Source: an uncultured Clostridia bacterium
Lineage (GTDB): Bacteria > Bacillota > Clostridia > Oscillospirales > Acutalibacteraceae
NCBI GenBank assembly: GCA_946484175.1
Contig: CAMLSX010000020.1
Location: forward strand, 1-36,661
Reading direction: 5' to 3'
Length of the DNA stretch: 36,661 nucleotides
Under the pieces are notes generated by a model, which saw only the letters and a program-made list of their open reading frames with translations, did no database searches and was not told the origin of the DNA. Of this stretch, positions 1 to 7,524 are shown in pieces (position 1 is the stretch's first letter; the number at the start of each line of letters is the position of its first letter). A program made the position numbers and the translations under genes.

Positions 1-108
1 CAGAACCACCTGCTCATGCACGCAGTAGGCGCCAATGTGGCCGGTCAGATTGGCTCTGTGGTAGCAGGCGGTATTATCCTGTCACTGGCCGGAATCTGGG
101 GGTTGTAA
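1..108 (+). CDS. Sodium-pump decarboxylase beta subunit, C-terminal end (partial)
   Basis: Only the last 35 codons of a gene that begins before the window are present. The residues read QNHLLMHAVGANVAGQIGSV, then a Gly/Ala-rich hydrophobic helix, and a TAA stop. This matches the conserved C-terminus of OadB-type beta subunits (oxaloacetate, methylmalonyl-CoA or glutaconyl-CoA decarboxylases), where NhLLMHAxGxNVAGxIGSxxAAG is typical. These multi-pass membrane proteins couple decarboxylation of biotin-bound CO2 to export of Na+. The substrate cannot be told from this fragment. The next gene starts one base after the stop and encodes a gamma-like small membrane protein, which supports the call. 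Confidence 0.8.
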   Translation, partial: QNHLLMHAVGANVAGQIGSVVAGGIILSLAGIWGL

Positions 109-109
109 T

Positions 110-301
110 ATGAATCTGATGATGATGAACATGCTGGCAAAAGCATTTGACAGTGCTTTGGGACCAGTGCAGACAGAAGATATCATGAAGTCTCTGGAAC
201 TGATGGGTAAAGGAATGTTGGGCATTTTCATTGTAATGGTGCTCATCTTCGTGTTGATTTTCTGCCTCAACCGTTTTACGGGAAATAAAAAAGAGGACTA
301 A
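110..301 (+). CDS. Small membrane protein, OadG-like gamma subunit of a sodium-pump decarboxylase
   Basis: The protein has 63 residues. An amphipathic Met-rich N-terminus is followed by ELMGKGMLGIF and a single hydrophobic helix (about residues 33-55), ending in a short charged tail NRFTGNKKED. The pattern LxxMGxGMxxIF leading into one membrane helix is typical of OadG/gamma subunits, which anchor and assemble the decarboxylase complex. The usual extended C-terminal tail is almost absent, so this is a minimal form. The start lies one base after the stop of the beta-subunit gene, so the two are translationally coupled. In many clostridia the gamma gene precedes the beta gene; here it follows. 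A lineage-specific small subunit unrelated to OadG is an alternative. Confidence 0.6.
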   Translation: MNLMMMNMLAKAFDSALGPVQTEDIMKSLELMGKGMLGIFIVMVLIFVLIFCLNRFTGNKKED

Positions 302-349
302 TCCCTTTTTGGGAAGCCCTTGTATCTGAATAGATAAGGAGCGATTGCT

Positions 350-1789
350 TTGGCACAGCAAAAGAAAATGGTGGAAGCTATCACGTCCATGGACGAGGAC
401 TTCTCCAAATGGTATACCGACATTGTAAAAAAAGCAGAACTGATGGATTATTCCAGTGTGAAGGGCTGTATGGTGATTGAGCCTTATGGTTATGCAATCT
501 GGGAAAATATCCAGAAAGATCTGGATGCCCGCTTTAAGAAAGTAGGCGTACAGAATGTGTATATGCCCATGTTTATTCCCGAGAGCCTGCTGCAGCGCGA
601 AAAGGATCATGTGGAAGGCTTTGCACCCGAGGTCGCATGGGTAACGCATGGCGGTCAGGAAGAACTGACAGAGCGTCTGTGTGTCCGTCCGACCAGTGAG
701 GTGCTGTTCTGTGAACATTACCAGAAGGTCATCAAATCCTGGCGTGACCTGCCCAAGCTGTACAACCAGTGGTGCAGTGTTGTTCGTTGGGAGAAGACCA
801 CTCGTCCTTTTCTGCGTTCTTCTGAGTTCCTGTGGCAGGAAGGCCATACGATGCACGAAACTGCCGAAGAGGCCGAGGAAGAGACCATGCGCATGCTGAA
901 GCTGTATGAGGCTTTCTATCGCGAAACGCTGGCTATTCCCGCTGTTACCGGCAAGAAGACCGAGAAAGAAAAATTTGCCGGTGCAAAGGCCACCTATACC
1001 ATTGAGCCCATGATGCACAACGGTGTGGCTCTGCAGGGCGGTACCAGCCACTATTTTGGTGACGGTTTTGCCAAGAGTTTCGGCATTGCCTTTACCGGCC
1101 GTGACAATACCCTTCAGACCCCGCATCAGACCAGCTGGGGTGTTTCCACCCGTATGATCGGCGCTATCATCATGGTACATGGCGACGACAACGGTCTGGT
1201 ACTGCCGCCGCGCATTGCGCCGATTCAGGTAGTGATTGTGCCTATCGCACAGCATAAGCCCGGTGTTCTGGAAAAGAGCCGTGAGCTGGCAGACCGTCTG
1301 GGCGAGCAGTTCCGCATCAAATTGGATGACAGCGAGCAGTCCCCCGGCTGGAAGTTCAGCCAGTACGAGATGCAGGGCGTGCCGCTCCGTCTGGAGATTG
1401 GCCCCAAGGATCTGGAAAAGAATCAGTGCGTATTGGTTCGCCGCGACAACCGCGAAAAGATTTTTGTTTCCCTGGATGAGCTGGAGACAAAGATTCCCGA
1501 GCTGCTGCAGGCTGTTCATGACGGCATGTATGAGCGCGCTCTCCAGAATCTGCACGAAAAGACTTTCGAGGCACACACCCATGAAGAATTCCTGGACATT
1601 GCTGCCAATAAGCCCGGCTTTATCAAAGCCATGTGGTGCGGCGACAGCGCTTGTGAAGACAAGCTGAAGGAAGAGACCGGTGGTGTCAAATCCCGCTGCA
1701 TTCCTTTCGAGGAAGAGCATCTGGACGACGTGTGCGTATGCTGCGGCAAGCCCGCCAAGCATATGGTATACTGGGGCCGTCAGTACTAA
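350..1789 (+). CDS. proS: Prolyl-tRNA synthetase, archaeal/eukaryotic-like type (ProS type 3)
   Basis: This cytoplasmic class II aminoacyl-tRNA synthetase charges tRNA-Pro. The 479 residues match the compact ProS type 3 family, which lacks the large editing insertion of the E. coli type. Visible marks are the class II core with [14 protein letters not shown] (motif 2 region, about residues 147-160), the [15 protein letters not shown] segment, the anticodon-binding domain after about residue 285, and a C-terminal zinc-binding region with CGDSACE, SRC and VCVCCGKPA, ending in WGRQY as is usual for the family. The start is a TTG preceded by AAGGAG with 7 bases of spacing; the first in-frame ATG is six codons later without a comparable site. 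A terminator follows at once, so proS closes this transcription unit. Confidence 0.95.
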   Translation: MAQQKKMVEAITSMDEDFSKWYTDIVKKAELMDYSSVKGCMVIEPYGYAIWENIQKDLDARFKKVGVQNVYMPMFIPESLLQREKDHVEGFAPEVAWVTHGGQEELTERLCVRPTSEVLFCEHYQKVIKSWRDLPKLYNQWCSVVRWEKTTRPFLRSSEFLWQEGHTMHETAEEAEEETMRMLKLYEAFYRETLAIPAVTGKKTEKEKFAGAKATYTIEPMMHNGVALQGGTSHYFGDGFAKSFGIAFTGRDNTLQTPHQTSWGVSTRMIGAIIMVHGDDNGLVLPPRIAPIQVVIVPIAQHKPGVLEKSRELADRLGEQFRIKLDDSEQSPGWKFSQYEMQGVPLRLEIGPKDLEKNQCVLVRRDNREKIFVSLDELETKIPELLQAVHDGMYERALQNLHEKTFEAHTHEEFLDIAANKPGFIKAMWCGDSACEDKLKEETGGVKSRCIPFEEEHLDDVCVCCGKPAKHMVYWGRQY

Positions 1790-1803
1790 TCGTAAATACA
1801 ATG

Positions 1804-1836
1804 AAGCCCGCTTCGAATATATCGGAGCGGGCTTTT
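1804..1836 (+). terminator. Intrinsic terminator after proS, probably shared with the convergent lacI-type gene
   Basis: The arms AAGCCCGCTTCGA and TCGGAGCGGGCTT pair around a short AT loop and are followed by TTTT and a further T-rich stretch. The hairpin lies between the convergent ends of proS and the LacI-family gene. The T-run is clear only on the plus strand. Confidence 0.85.
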
Positions 1837-1845
1837 GATTTTTCT

Positions 1846-2865
1846 TTATAAAGTGGAAATTCCCTCTTTCAGAAAACAGGAAAAGACATGTTCTTCAATA
1901 GCAAGTCCTGAGAGAACCCGCACGAGCTGCTTAGCAGCGTAGCAACCCATTTCTTCCAGCGGCATATCGAGGCTGGTGATGGTGGGATAAATCAGTTGAA
2001 ACATACTGGAAGCAGCAATACAGATGTGACGTATTGGCATAGGAATGGAAAATTGTTTTTGCAGAATCGCACTTTGCACCAGCCATCCAATGCGGGGATT
2101 TGGGGTAATGGCTACATCAAATTCCTCACTGCACAGGGCATTGTAAAAATTATCGCACAATTCCGGAACTGGAATATCTACGGTTTGAAAAATAAATCTC
2201 TTTAATTCGGCTTCCGGATATCCCTTTGCTAATGCAGAAGAAAACAGGTTCCATTTTTTCGAGAAAAGAGCTTCTCCGTACTGTAGAGAAAAGAAACGAA
2301 TTCGCTGCAATTGTTTTTGCCGGCACAGCTCTACCGCCTGTGAAATGCCGTCTTCCAGCAATGTGTGACGCTGTTCGGCGCTGTGCCAAACACCGCTTTC
2401 ATCCGCTAAAAAGAAAGGAATGTGCTCTTCTTCCAGCATTTTCATGGTAGAGTCTTCCATCTCATAAAAAAGAAAAAGAATTCCGTCAATACGGGAACTG
2501 CGGTAATAACGGACATATTCGTGCTGGTCAATATCACCCGAGTCATCGTTGAGCAATGTGATGGAATAACCTGCAGAGTCCAGATATTCTTTTACGCCGC
2601 GCAGAACATGGCTGAACCCAAGGCTCAGATTGTTTCTGCCCGATACAATGCCGATTGACATAGAGCGATTGGTGCGCATACTGCGCGCGGTTGAATTTGG
2701 GACATAGTTCAGCTGCCGGGCGGTTTCTAAAACCAATTGGCGTGTAGCGTCGCTGATTTTTTTGCCCTCTTTGTTATTGATGACATAAGAAACCGTCGCT
2801 TGAGAAATGCCGCAGGCATTGGCGATATCTTTGGCGGTTACATTCTTTTTTCGGGGTATGCTCAT
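1846..2865 (-). CDS. LacI-family transcriptional regulator
   Basis: A 339-residue repressor-type protein. The N-terminal helix-turn-helix is at about residues 8-32 (VTAKDIANACGISQATVSYV), followed by a hinge region ending near RSMRTNRSMSIGIV. The rest is a periplasmic-binding-protein-like effector domain. The start chosen is the ATG at 2865: AAGGAG lies about 10 bases upstream, whereas a longer frame opening at 2901 has no site and would overlap the promoter. The next gene in the same direction, upstream, encodes a GH27 glycosidase, so the inducer is likely an alpha-galactoside or related sugar (inference). A LacI-type palindrome overlaps the -10 box of this gene and suggests autoregulation. 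A separate terminator upstream shows that it is its own transcription unit. Confidence 0.92.
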   Translation of the reverse strand: MSIPRKKNVTAKDIANACGISQATVSYVINNKEGKKISDATRQLVLETARQLNYVPNSTARSMRTNRSMSIGIVSGRNNLSLGFSHVLRGVKEYLDSAGYSITLLNDDSGDIDQHEYVRYYRSSRIDGILFLFYEMEDSTMKMLEEEHIPFFLADESGVWHSAEQRHTLLEDGISQAVELCRQKQLQRIRFFSLQYGEALFSKKWNLFSSALAKGYPEAELKRFIFQTVDIPVPELCDNFYNALCSEEFDVAITPNPRIGWLVQSAILQKQFSIPMPIRHICIAASSMFQLIYPTITSLDMPLEEMGCYAAKQLVRVLSGLAIEEHVFSCFLKEGISTL

Positions 2866-2903
2866 GATAAAAGACTCCTTTAATAATTGGGAAATATCCA
2901 TAA

Positions 2904-2917
2904 GTGAATCGTATCAC
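2904..2917. promoter_or_regulatory. LacI-type operator overlapping the -10 box
   Basis: GTGAATCGTATCAC is an imperfect palindrome with a central CG and GTGA/TCAC arms, the form usual for LacI-family operators. It covers the -10 box of the regulator gene, so binding would block its own transcription. I found no second copy in the promoter of the DUF1810-GH27 unit. Confidence 0.55.
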
Positions 2918-2936
2918 TGGTATCAGCATCTGTCAA
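2908..2936 (-). promoter_or_regulatory. Promoter of the LacI-family gene
   Basis: On the minus strand, TTGACA (2936-2931) is followed by a 17-base spacer and TACGAT (2913-2908). The -35 box is a full consensus and the -10 box matches at four of six positions. Confidence 0.65.
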
Positions 2937-2965
2937 GACGGAGTAAGAAAAATAGAAAAACTTTG

Positions 2966-2999
2966 CAAAAAAATCCTCGACACCCACAGGGCATCGAGG
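2966..2999 (-). terminator. Intrinsic terminator after the GH27 gene
   Basis: On the minus strand, CCTCGATGCCC pairs with GGGTGTCGAGG (two G-U pairs) around a TGT loop, and a run of seven T follows. Confidence 0.88.
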
Positions 3000-3025
3000 A
3001 TTTAAGTTTTAGCAGGAATTTGATT

Positions 3026-4330
3026 TTAGATCTGGGTAAGCTGATACAGCACTGCACCGTGTGCCGAAACAGTTGCAGAAAGTACATCAGCAACGTCGTC
3101 AAGATTTTCCTTTTTCCACAGGTCCCGTACATGGCAGGAACCGTCCAGTTCCAGTTCTGCCAGCGGAATCGAAATTTCCTGTGGCTGTTCTGTAAGGTTG
3201 AAGAATGCGGCGTAACGGCTGCCGTCTTCTGCATCGCTTTTCCAGATGACGAGTTCTTCGCTGCGCAGTACCTGCTCGGCGTTTTTGCCGTGCTGCTGTA
3301 CGCGAAGCACTTCTTCATTGGTCAGCAGTGAGAGCGTCCAGTCATCGTTATCGCGCATTTCACCGCCCATAATCAGAGGGGAACGGAAAATAGACCACAG
3401 CGTCATCATGGTGATCTGTTCGTCGTGCGTGAAGTGTGTATATTCGCCCACACCATCAATGGTAACGCGGATTCTACCCAGCGGAAGCATGTCGCAGTCC
3501 GGCCAGCATCCTTCCGAGACATGACGCTGCCATACTTCACAGCGCTCGAACATGTGAAGAAGCAAGTCCCACTGATCCCAGAAATCATCGGTGATGCGCC
3601 ACATGTTGGCGTTTTTGCGCAAGTGCCAGGATTTTTCAATCACAGCCGGCCCGGGAGAGAGGCTGAGCACCATCTGACGGCCGCACTGGTCAATGGCGTG
3701 GCGGATCATCTCGATCTCTTTTTCGGCGGAATAGGGATCGTGCGGGTACATATTGGTGTTGCAGATATCATCTACCTTAACGAAATCGACGCCCCATTGT
3801 GCGTATAGGTTGAAAATGGAATTGTAGTATTCCTGCGAGCCGGGCTTGCGGAAATCAACACCATACATATCCGAATTCCAACGGCACACAGAATCGGAAG
3901 AAGCGATACGGTTGCAGGTGGTATCGGTTCCCAAAACGGGCAGCTGACGGTGTACAGCCAAACGCGGCACACCACGCATGATATGAATTCCGAACTTCAG
4001 ACCCATCGCGTGGATTTTTTCTGCGATTGGAGCAAATCCCTTTCCGCCCGCAGAAGAGGGAAAGCGGTTTTCAGCAGGAATCTGGCGCCCGTATTCGTCC
4101 AGACAAAGGGGAGCAAAGGGAATATAATCCCAGCCTTCCTTGCCAGCATTCGGCTCAGACCACTGAATATCGCATACCACATACTGCCAGCCGAAATCTT
4201 TCAAATGTTTTGCCATATATTCGGCGTTGCCCAACAGCTGTTCTTCGTTAACAGCCGGCCCATAGCAGTCCCAACTATTCCACCCTAAAGGCGGTGTAAG
4301 AGCTGCCAGATTTTTGTTTTGCTTTTTCAT
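3026..4330 (-). CDS. GH27 alpha-galactosidase-like glycoside hydrolase
   Basis: A cytoplasmic enzyme of 434 residues without a signal peptide. Family GH27/clan GH-D marks include PPLGWNSWDCYG near residues 13-24, WQYVVCDIQWSEP (48-60) and DFVKVDDIC (182-190), where D187 is the expected nucleophile. NMWRITDDF follows (242-250), with D248/D249 in the acid/base position, then FRSPLIMGGEMR. A C-terminal beta domain starts near residue 350. GH27 enzymes retain anomeric configuration and cleave terminal alpha-galactose or related sugars; the exact substrate is not visible. The start is the ATG at 4330, after GGAGG with 7 bases of spacing; two upstream in-frame ATGs fall within or before this site. 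It follows the DUF1810 gene by 20 bases, is probably cotranscribed with it, and sits next to a LacI-type regulator. Confidence 0.88.
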   Translation of the reverse strand: MKKQNKNLAALTPPLGWNSWDCYGPAVNEEQLLGNAEYMAKHLKDFGWQYVVCDIQWSEPNAGKEGWDYIPFAPLCLDEYGRQIPAENRFPSSAGGKGFAPIAEKIHAMGLKFGIHIMRGVPRLAVHRQLPVLGTDTTCNRIASSDSVCRWNSDMYGVDFRKPGSQEYYNSIFNLYAQWGVDFVKVDDICNTNMYPHDPYSAEKEIEMIRHAIDQCGRQMVLSLSPGPAVIEKSWHLRKNANMWRITDDFWDQWDLLLHMFERCEVWQRHVSEGCWPDCDMLPLGRIRVTIDGVGEYTHFTHDEQITMMTLWSIFRSPLIMGGEMRDNDDWTLSLLTNEEVLRVQQHGKNAEQVLRSEELVIWKSDAEDGSRYAAFFNLTEQPQEISIPLAELELDGSCHVRDLWKKENLDDVADVLSATVSAHGAVLYQLTQI

Positions 4331-4350
4331 TGTAATTCCTCCCATTGTTA

Positions 4351-4782
4351 TCAAATACGCTGTCCTTGCAAGATATTCAGCGTTTTTTTATCATATTTTC
4401 CGTGATAGTATTTTTCAATCACCTGGTCAAATACAGAATCTTTTTCGGTAATCTGAGAAAAAAGTGTCATACAGGAACACAGCTTCCGGTCATCGGGAAA
4501 GCCCATTACCTGGTGGGGGTCATTGGTTGAAAGTGTAAGAAGTGCGTTTGTAATTTCATACAGGCGATGCCCCAGAACAGGGTCGTTGAGAAATTGCTGC
4601 GCTTCTTCCAGATTCTCAATTCCGTAGTAATAAGAGAACTCGCTGGAACCAAGCCCGCGAAGCTGTGGGAAAATATACCACATCCAGTGGCTGGTTTTTC
4701 TGCCGGCACGAATTTCTGTTAAAGCCTGCATATAGGAGTGTTCCTGTGCTGTGTGAAAGCGTGTCAAATCATAGGTGCGCAT
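4351..4782 (-). CDS. DUF1810 family protein
   Basis: A soluble protein of 143 residues. It shows the family pattern: LTRFHTAQ at the N-terminus, ALTEIRAGRKTSHWMWYIFP near residues 20-40, LRGLGSSEFSYYYGI, EEAQQFLNDPVLGHRLYE, and a helical C-terminus with FPDDRKLCSCMTLF. The biochemical role of DUF1810 (the YdaF/YbiA-neighbour type) is not established. The ATG at 4782 is preceded by GGGAGG with suitable spacing, so the longer frame opening at 4845 is probably wrong. It leads a two-gene unit with the GH27 gene; whether that pairing is functional cannot be judged. Confidence 0.85.
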   Translation of the reverse strand: MRTYDLTRFHTAQEHSYMQALTEIRAGRKTSHWMWYIFPQLRGLGSSEFSYYYGIENLEEAQQFLNDPVLGHRLYEITNALLTLSTNDPHQVMGFPDDRKLCSCMTLFSQITEKDSVFDQVIEKYYHGKYDKKTLNILQGQRI

Positions 4783-4816
4783 CCACTTTCCCTCCCGTAA
4801 TGATGAATCTAAGATA

Positions 4817-4845
4817 AAAATATCCCCTTCCGGTGAGGTTGTCAA
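4817..4845 (-). promoter_or_regulatory. Promoter of the DUF1810-GH27 unit
   Basis: On the minus strand, TTGACA (4845-4840) is followed by a 17-base spacer and TATTTT (4822-4817). Confidence 0.6.
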
Positions 4846-4878
4846 TAGGAGAGGTCATAGATTCTTTACAGCTCTTTC

Positions 4879-4907
4879 TTGTGCAATTCAACGAGTCTCA
4901 ATATAAT
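4879..4907 (+). promoter_or_regulatory. Promoter of the YdcF/SanA-like gene
   Basis: TTGTGC (4879-4884) is followed by a 17-base spacer and a perfect TATAAT (4902-4907), 39 bases before the start codon. Confidence 0.65.
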
Positions 4908-4945
4908 AGAAAATATAGATGTTGAAAAGAATGGGGGAATGAAAG

Positions 4946-5716
4946 ATGCAACAGAAAAGACGGATTTGTTGGCAGCAGTGGATTTTGCTGCTCTTTCCGG
5001 CAGCCGGATTTGTGTGGTTTTCGCAGACATTACGGCTTGGAGTTATTGGAGTCGGTACATTGCTGGGGTGGATAGTTTGCCTTTCTGCTGCGGCTCTAAT
5101 TCTTTTGGTACCGGGAATGATTCGCAAAGGGGGCAGAAAAAGAGTGGCAGCATGGATTCTGACTGGGATTATGGTTGCGGGACTTGCATGGTGCGGATAT
5201 CTTAGCGTCCTGATTTTTTCAGCAACAGGGAATTCTCCGCCGGATTCCGCAACGGTATTGGTATTGGGCTGTAAGGTAGACGCTGACGGCGGGCCAAGTC
5301 TTTCTTTGCGTTCACGCATTGAAAAAGCAGCGGAATATTTACAGGAGCACCCGGAAGCGATGTGCATTGTCAGTGGTGGAAAGGGAAGCAATGAACCGGT
5401 GAGCGAAGCTTCCGTGATGGCACAGGAGCTGGAAAATTTGGGGATTGAGTCAGAACGGATTATACAGGAAGATCAATCCACTGATACACAGGAAAATATG
5501 GAATATTCGGCTCGGATGATTGAAGAACTGGGACTGAGCCGAGAGGTGGCAGTGGTTACTGACGATTACCACGAATTTCGCGCCGGAGAGCTGGCAAAGA
5601 ATGCCGGGCTTATCCCTTATGCAGTGCCCGCAGAATCGGTGAAGTATCTGTTCCCCGCAAATTACGGGCGGGAGCTGATTTCTATGACAAAATTCTTTAT
5701 AGAAAAGTGGATTTAA
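4946..5716 (+). CDS. YdcF/SanA-like (DUF218) membrane protein
   Basis: A 256-residue protein. Three hydrophobic helices lie in the N-terminal third (about residues 10-32, 35-57 and 68-92). They are followed by a DUF218 domain with VLVLGCKV, a Ser-Gly-Gly motif (IVSGGKGSNE), EDQSTDTQENMEYS and VTDDYHEFRA. This is the motif order of the YdcF/SanA/ElyC family, which is linked to envelope integrity and peptidoglycan precursor metabolism in other bacteria; a precise reaction is not known. The domain would sit outside or at the membrane face. It has its own promoter and terminator, so it is monocistronic. Confidence 0.85.
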   Translation: MQQKRRICWQQWILLLFPAAGFVWFSQTLRLGVIGVGTLLGWIVCLSAAALILLVPGMIRKGGRKRVAAWILTGIMVAGLAWCGYLSVLIFSATGNSPPDSATVLVLGCKVDADGGPSLSLRSRIEKAAEYLQEHPEAMCIVSGGKGSNEPVSEASVMAQELENLGIESERIIQEDQSTDTQENMEYSARMIEELGLSREVAVVTDDYHEFRAGELAKNAGLIPYAVPAESVKYLFPANYGRELISMTKFFIEKWI

Positions 5717-5720
5717 AATG

Positions 5721-5746
5721 GCCCCGGGTTTTCCGGGGCTCTTTTT
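5721..5746 (+). terminator. Intrinsic terminator
   Basis: GCCCCGG pairs with CCGGGGC around a GTTTT loop and is followed by CT5, directly after the YdcF-like gene. Confidence 0.9.
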
Positions 5747-5766
5747 GTCTTCCGATGAAACAGGTC

Positions 5767-5795
5767 TTTACCATAGGGGAGAAATCCGGTATAAT
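5767..5795 (+). promoter_or_regulatory. Promoter of pyrC
   Basis: TTTACC (5767-5772), a 17-base spacer and TATAAT (5790-5795). The leader to the start codon is only about 45 bases and shows no PyrR-type attenuator. Confidence 0.55.
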
Positions 5796-5849
5796 AGAAC
5801 CGACAGTACCCAAATCCAAAAGGCACAGCCGGAAAGGATGAGCAATCGG

Positions 5850-7121
5850 ATGGAAAACCTGCTGATTCGGGGCGCACGTATTGTGAACCCCGCGAAAAAT
5901 GAAGACTATATCGGCGATATCGCCGTCAGTAACGGAAAAATTACCGCCATGGGGCAAATCGATGAACTGCCCGGCGCACGAGTTATCGATGCCAAAGGTC
6001 TGGTGGCAGCTCCCGGTCTGGTGGACATGCACGTTCACCTGCGAGATCCGGGCTTTACACAAAAGGAAGATATTTTGACTGGATGCCGTGCTGCTGCAGC
6101 AGGCGGCGTGACCAGTCTGCTGGCCATGCCCAACACCAATCCTTCCACCGATTCCCCGGAAACGGTGGAATATATTCTGAATAAAGCAAAAGATGCGGAC
6201 GCTCATGTGTATGTAGCGGCAGCCGTGACCAAGGGCCTGAAAAGTCAGGAGCCCTGCGACTGGGAAGCACTGGCCAAAGCCGGAGCCATTGCTCTGAGCG
6301 ACGATGGCCGTCCAGTGGAAAATACCCGTTTTCTGGCGGACGCCATGAACGCAGCGCCCTCTCTGGGGTTGACGGTAACGGCCCACTGTGAAGATCTGTA
6401 TCTGGCAAAGGGCGGCATTATGCATGAGGGTTGTGTTTCCCGGGAACTGGACGTGCCGGGAATTCCCGCCGCTGCCGAGGATTGCGGCACTGCACGGGAA
6501 ATCGCTGTAGCGGAAGCCTACCAGGTGCCGGTGCACATTTGCCATGTGAGCACCCGCACTTCGATGAATATTATCCGGGATGCAAAGAAGCGAGGCGTGG
6601 CCGTCACCGCCGAAACCTGTCCCCATTACTTCATGATGACCCATGAAGAGCTGAAAAAGCGGGACGCCGACTATCGGATGAACCCGCCCCTTCGCACGGA
6701 AGATGACCGGCAGGCCATGATCGAGGGATTGCTGGACGGCACATTGGATGCCATCGCAACCGACCACGCACCCCATACTCCGGAGGAAAAGGCGGATTTC
6801 CGCAAATCTCCCAACGGTTCCATTGGCATGGAAACCTCGCTGGCGGCTTCCATCACCCAGCTGGTGAAGACAGGCTGTCTGACCCTTTCCCAGCTTATCG
6901 AAAAGATGTCGGTGAATCCCGCCAAAATCCTGAAAATTTCCGCCGGTGTGCTGGAAGAGGACGGCTGCGCCGATATCGTGCTGTTTGACCCTAAAGAGCA
7001 GTGGGTGGTGGACGAAAACGCTCTCCACGGCAAGAGCAAAAACACCCCCTTCAAGGGCATGACGCTGACGGGCAAGGTGAAAATGACTATCTGCGGCGGA
7101 AAAGTCGTATACGAAGGGTAA
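5850..7121 (+). CDS. pyrC: Dihydroorotase
   Basis: This enzyme cyclises carbamoyl-aspartate to dihydroorotate in UMP synthesis. The 423-residue length fits the Firmicute PyrC (amidohydrolase) family. Metal-site motifs are DMHVHLRDPG (near residue 60), AHCED (about 178), HICHVST (about 230) and the Asp-containing ATDHAPH (about 304). The C-terminal GSADIV-like segment (GCADIVLFDP) is also present. Of two nearby ATGs (5838 and 5850) I choose the second: the AAAGG lies against the first one but about 11 bases from the second, and the protein then begins MENLLIRGARIVN as usual. PyrB is not in this window. The hairpin array that follows separates it from the other pyr genes. Confidence 0.95.
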   Translation: MENLLIRGARIVNPAKNEDYIGDIAVSNGKITAMGQIDELPGARVIDAKGLVAAPGLVDMHVHLRDPGFTQKEDILTGCRAAAAGGVTSLLAMPNTNPSTDSPETVEYILNKAKDADAHVYVAAAVTKGLKSQEPCDWEALAKAGAIALSDDGRPVENTRFLADAMNAAPSLGLTVTAHCEDLYLAKGGIMHEGCVSRELDVPGIPAAAEDCGTAREIAVAEAYQVPVHICHVSTRTSMNIIRDAKKRGVAVTAETCPHYFMMTHEELKKRDADYRMNPPLRTEDDRQAMIEGLLDGTLDAIATDHAPHTPEEKADFRKSPNGSIGMETSLAASITQLVKTGCLTLSQLIEKMSVNPAKILKISAGVLEEDGCADIVLFDPKEQWVVDENALHGKSKNTPFKGMTLTGKVKMTICGGKVVYEG

Positions 7122-7141
7122 TATAGTGTCTGCGCCCAATA

Positions 7142-7492
7142 CGCGGGGAAAGAGACTGAAAAAAGAAGCAGCTTCCCCGCGAACACAAAATTTTCGCCCG
7201 CCTTATATAAAAGGCGGCGGGGAATCCAAAGGGGTTTTGTTTGCCAGTGGCAAACGTTGAACACCGACCGAGCCGACAGGCGAGACCAGCGCCCCTTTGC
7301 GCCGCTCTCCGCAGAGAGCGGAATCCATTAACCTGAAAGGCGCATTTTTGGTGGTGAATCTTATTCAAAAGTTGACGCTTGCGTCAACTTCAGGAAAGAA
7401 AGCGAACGCTTTCTTTTTCCCTTTCTCGCAAGAAAAAAGGGGCCTGCTCCGTTCCTGATGACGGCTTGCCTCTATTTCCCCAACGGGGAAAT
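7142..7492. repeat. Intergenic array of perfect hairpins, no gene
   Basis: The 400-base gap between pyrC and the methyltransferase holds no credible gene but a chain of short inverted repeats. Pairs seen: CGCGGGGAA/TTCCCCGCG (7142-7181), CCGCCTT/AAGGCGG (7198-7217), GTTTGCC/GGCAAAC (7239-7255), CCGCTCTC/GAGAGCGG (7302-7321), AAGTTGACG/CGTCAACTT (7369-7390), AAAGAAAGCG/CGCTTTCTTT (7395-7416), TTTCT/AGAAA near 7422-7435, and ATTTCCCC/GGGGAAAT (7474-7492). Loops are mostly 2-6 bases. Such composites resemble dispersed palindromic elements (REP/MITE-like) but copy number cannot be seen here. No terminal target duplication or transposase was found. Confidence 0.7.
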
Positions 7493-7524
7493 CAGAAGGG
7501 AACCAAACAACGGGAGGTGAATCC

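Noticed and set aside
74-1801. 575-codon open frame on the minus strand opposite proS
   Set aside because: proS is certain by motifs and has a ribosome-binding site. The antisense frame gives no recognisable domain and covers the terminator; it follows from codon bias.
5795-5850. PyrR-type attenuator upstream of pyrC
   Set aside because: The leader is too short for terminator and antiterminator helices and lacks the PyrR-binding hairpin.
5697-7139. 480-codon open frame on the minus strand opposite pyrC
   Set aside because: pyrC carries all metal-site motifs. The antisense protein is His/Gly-rich without any domain pattern.
7142-7492. CRISPR array
   Set aside because: The palindromes differ in sequence and spacing; there is no repeated unit and no cas gene.
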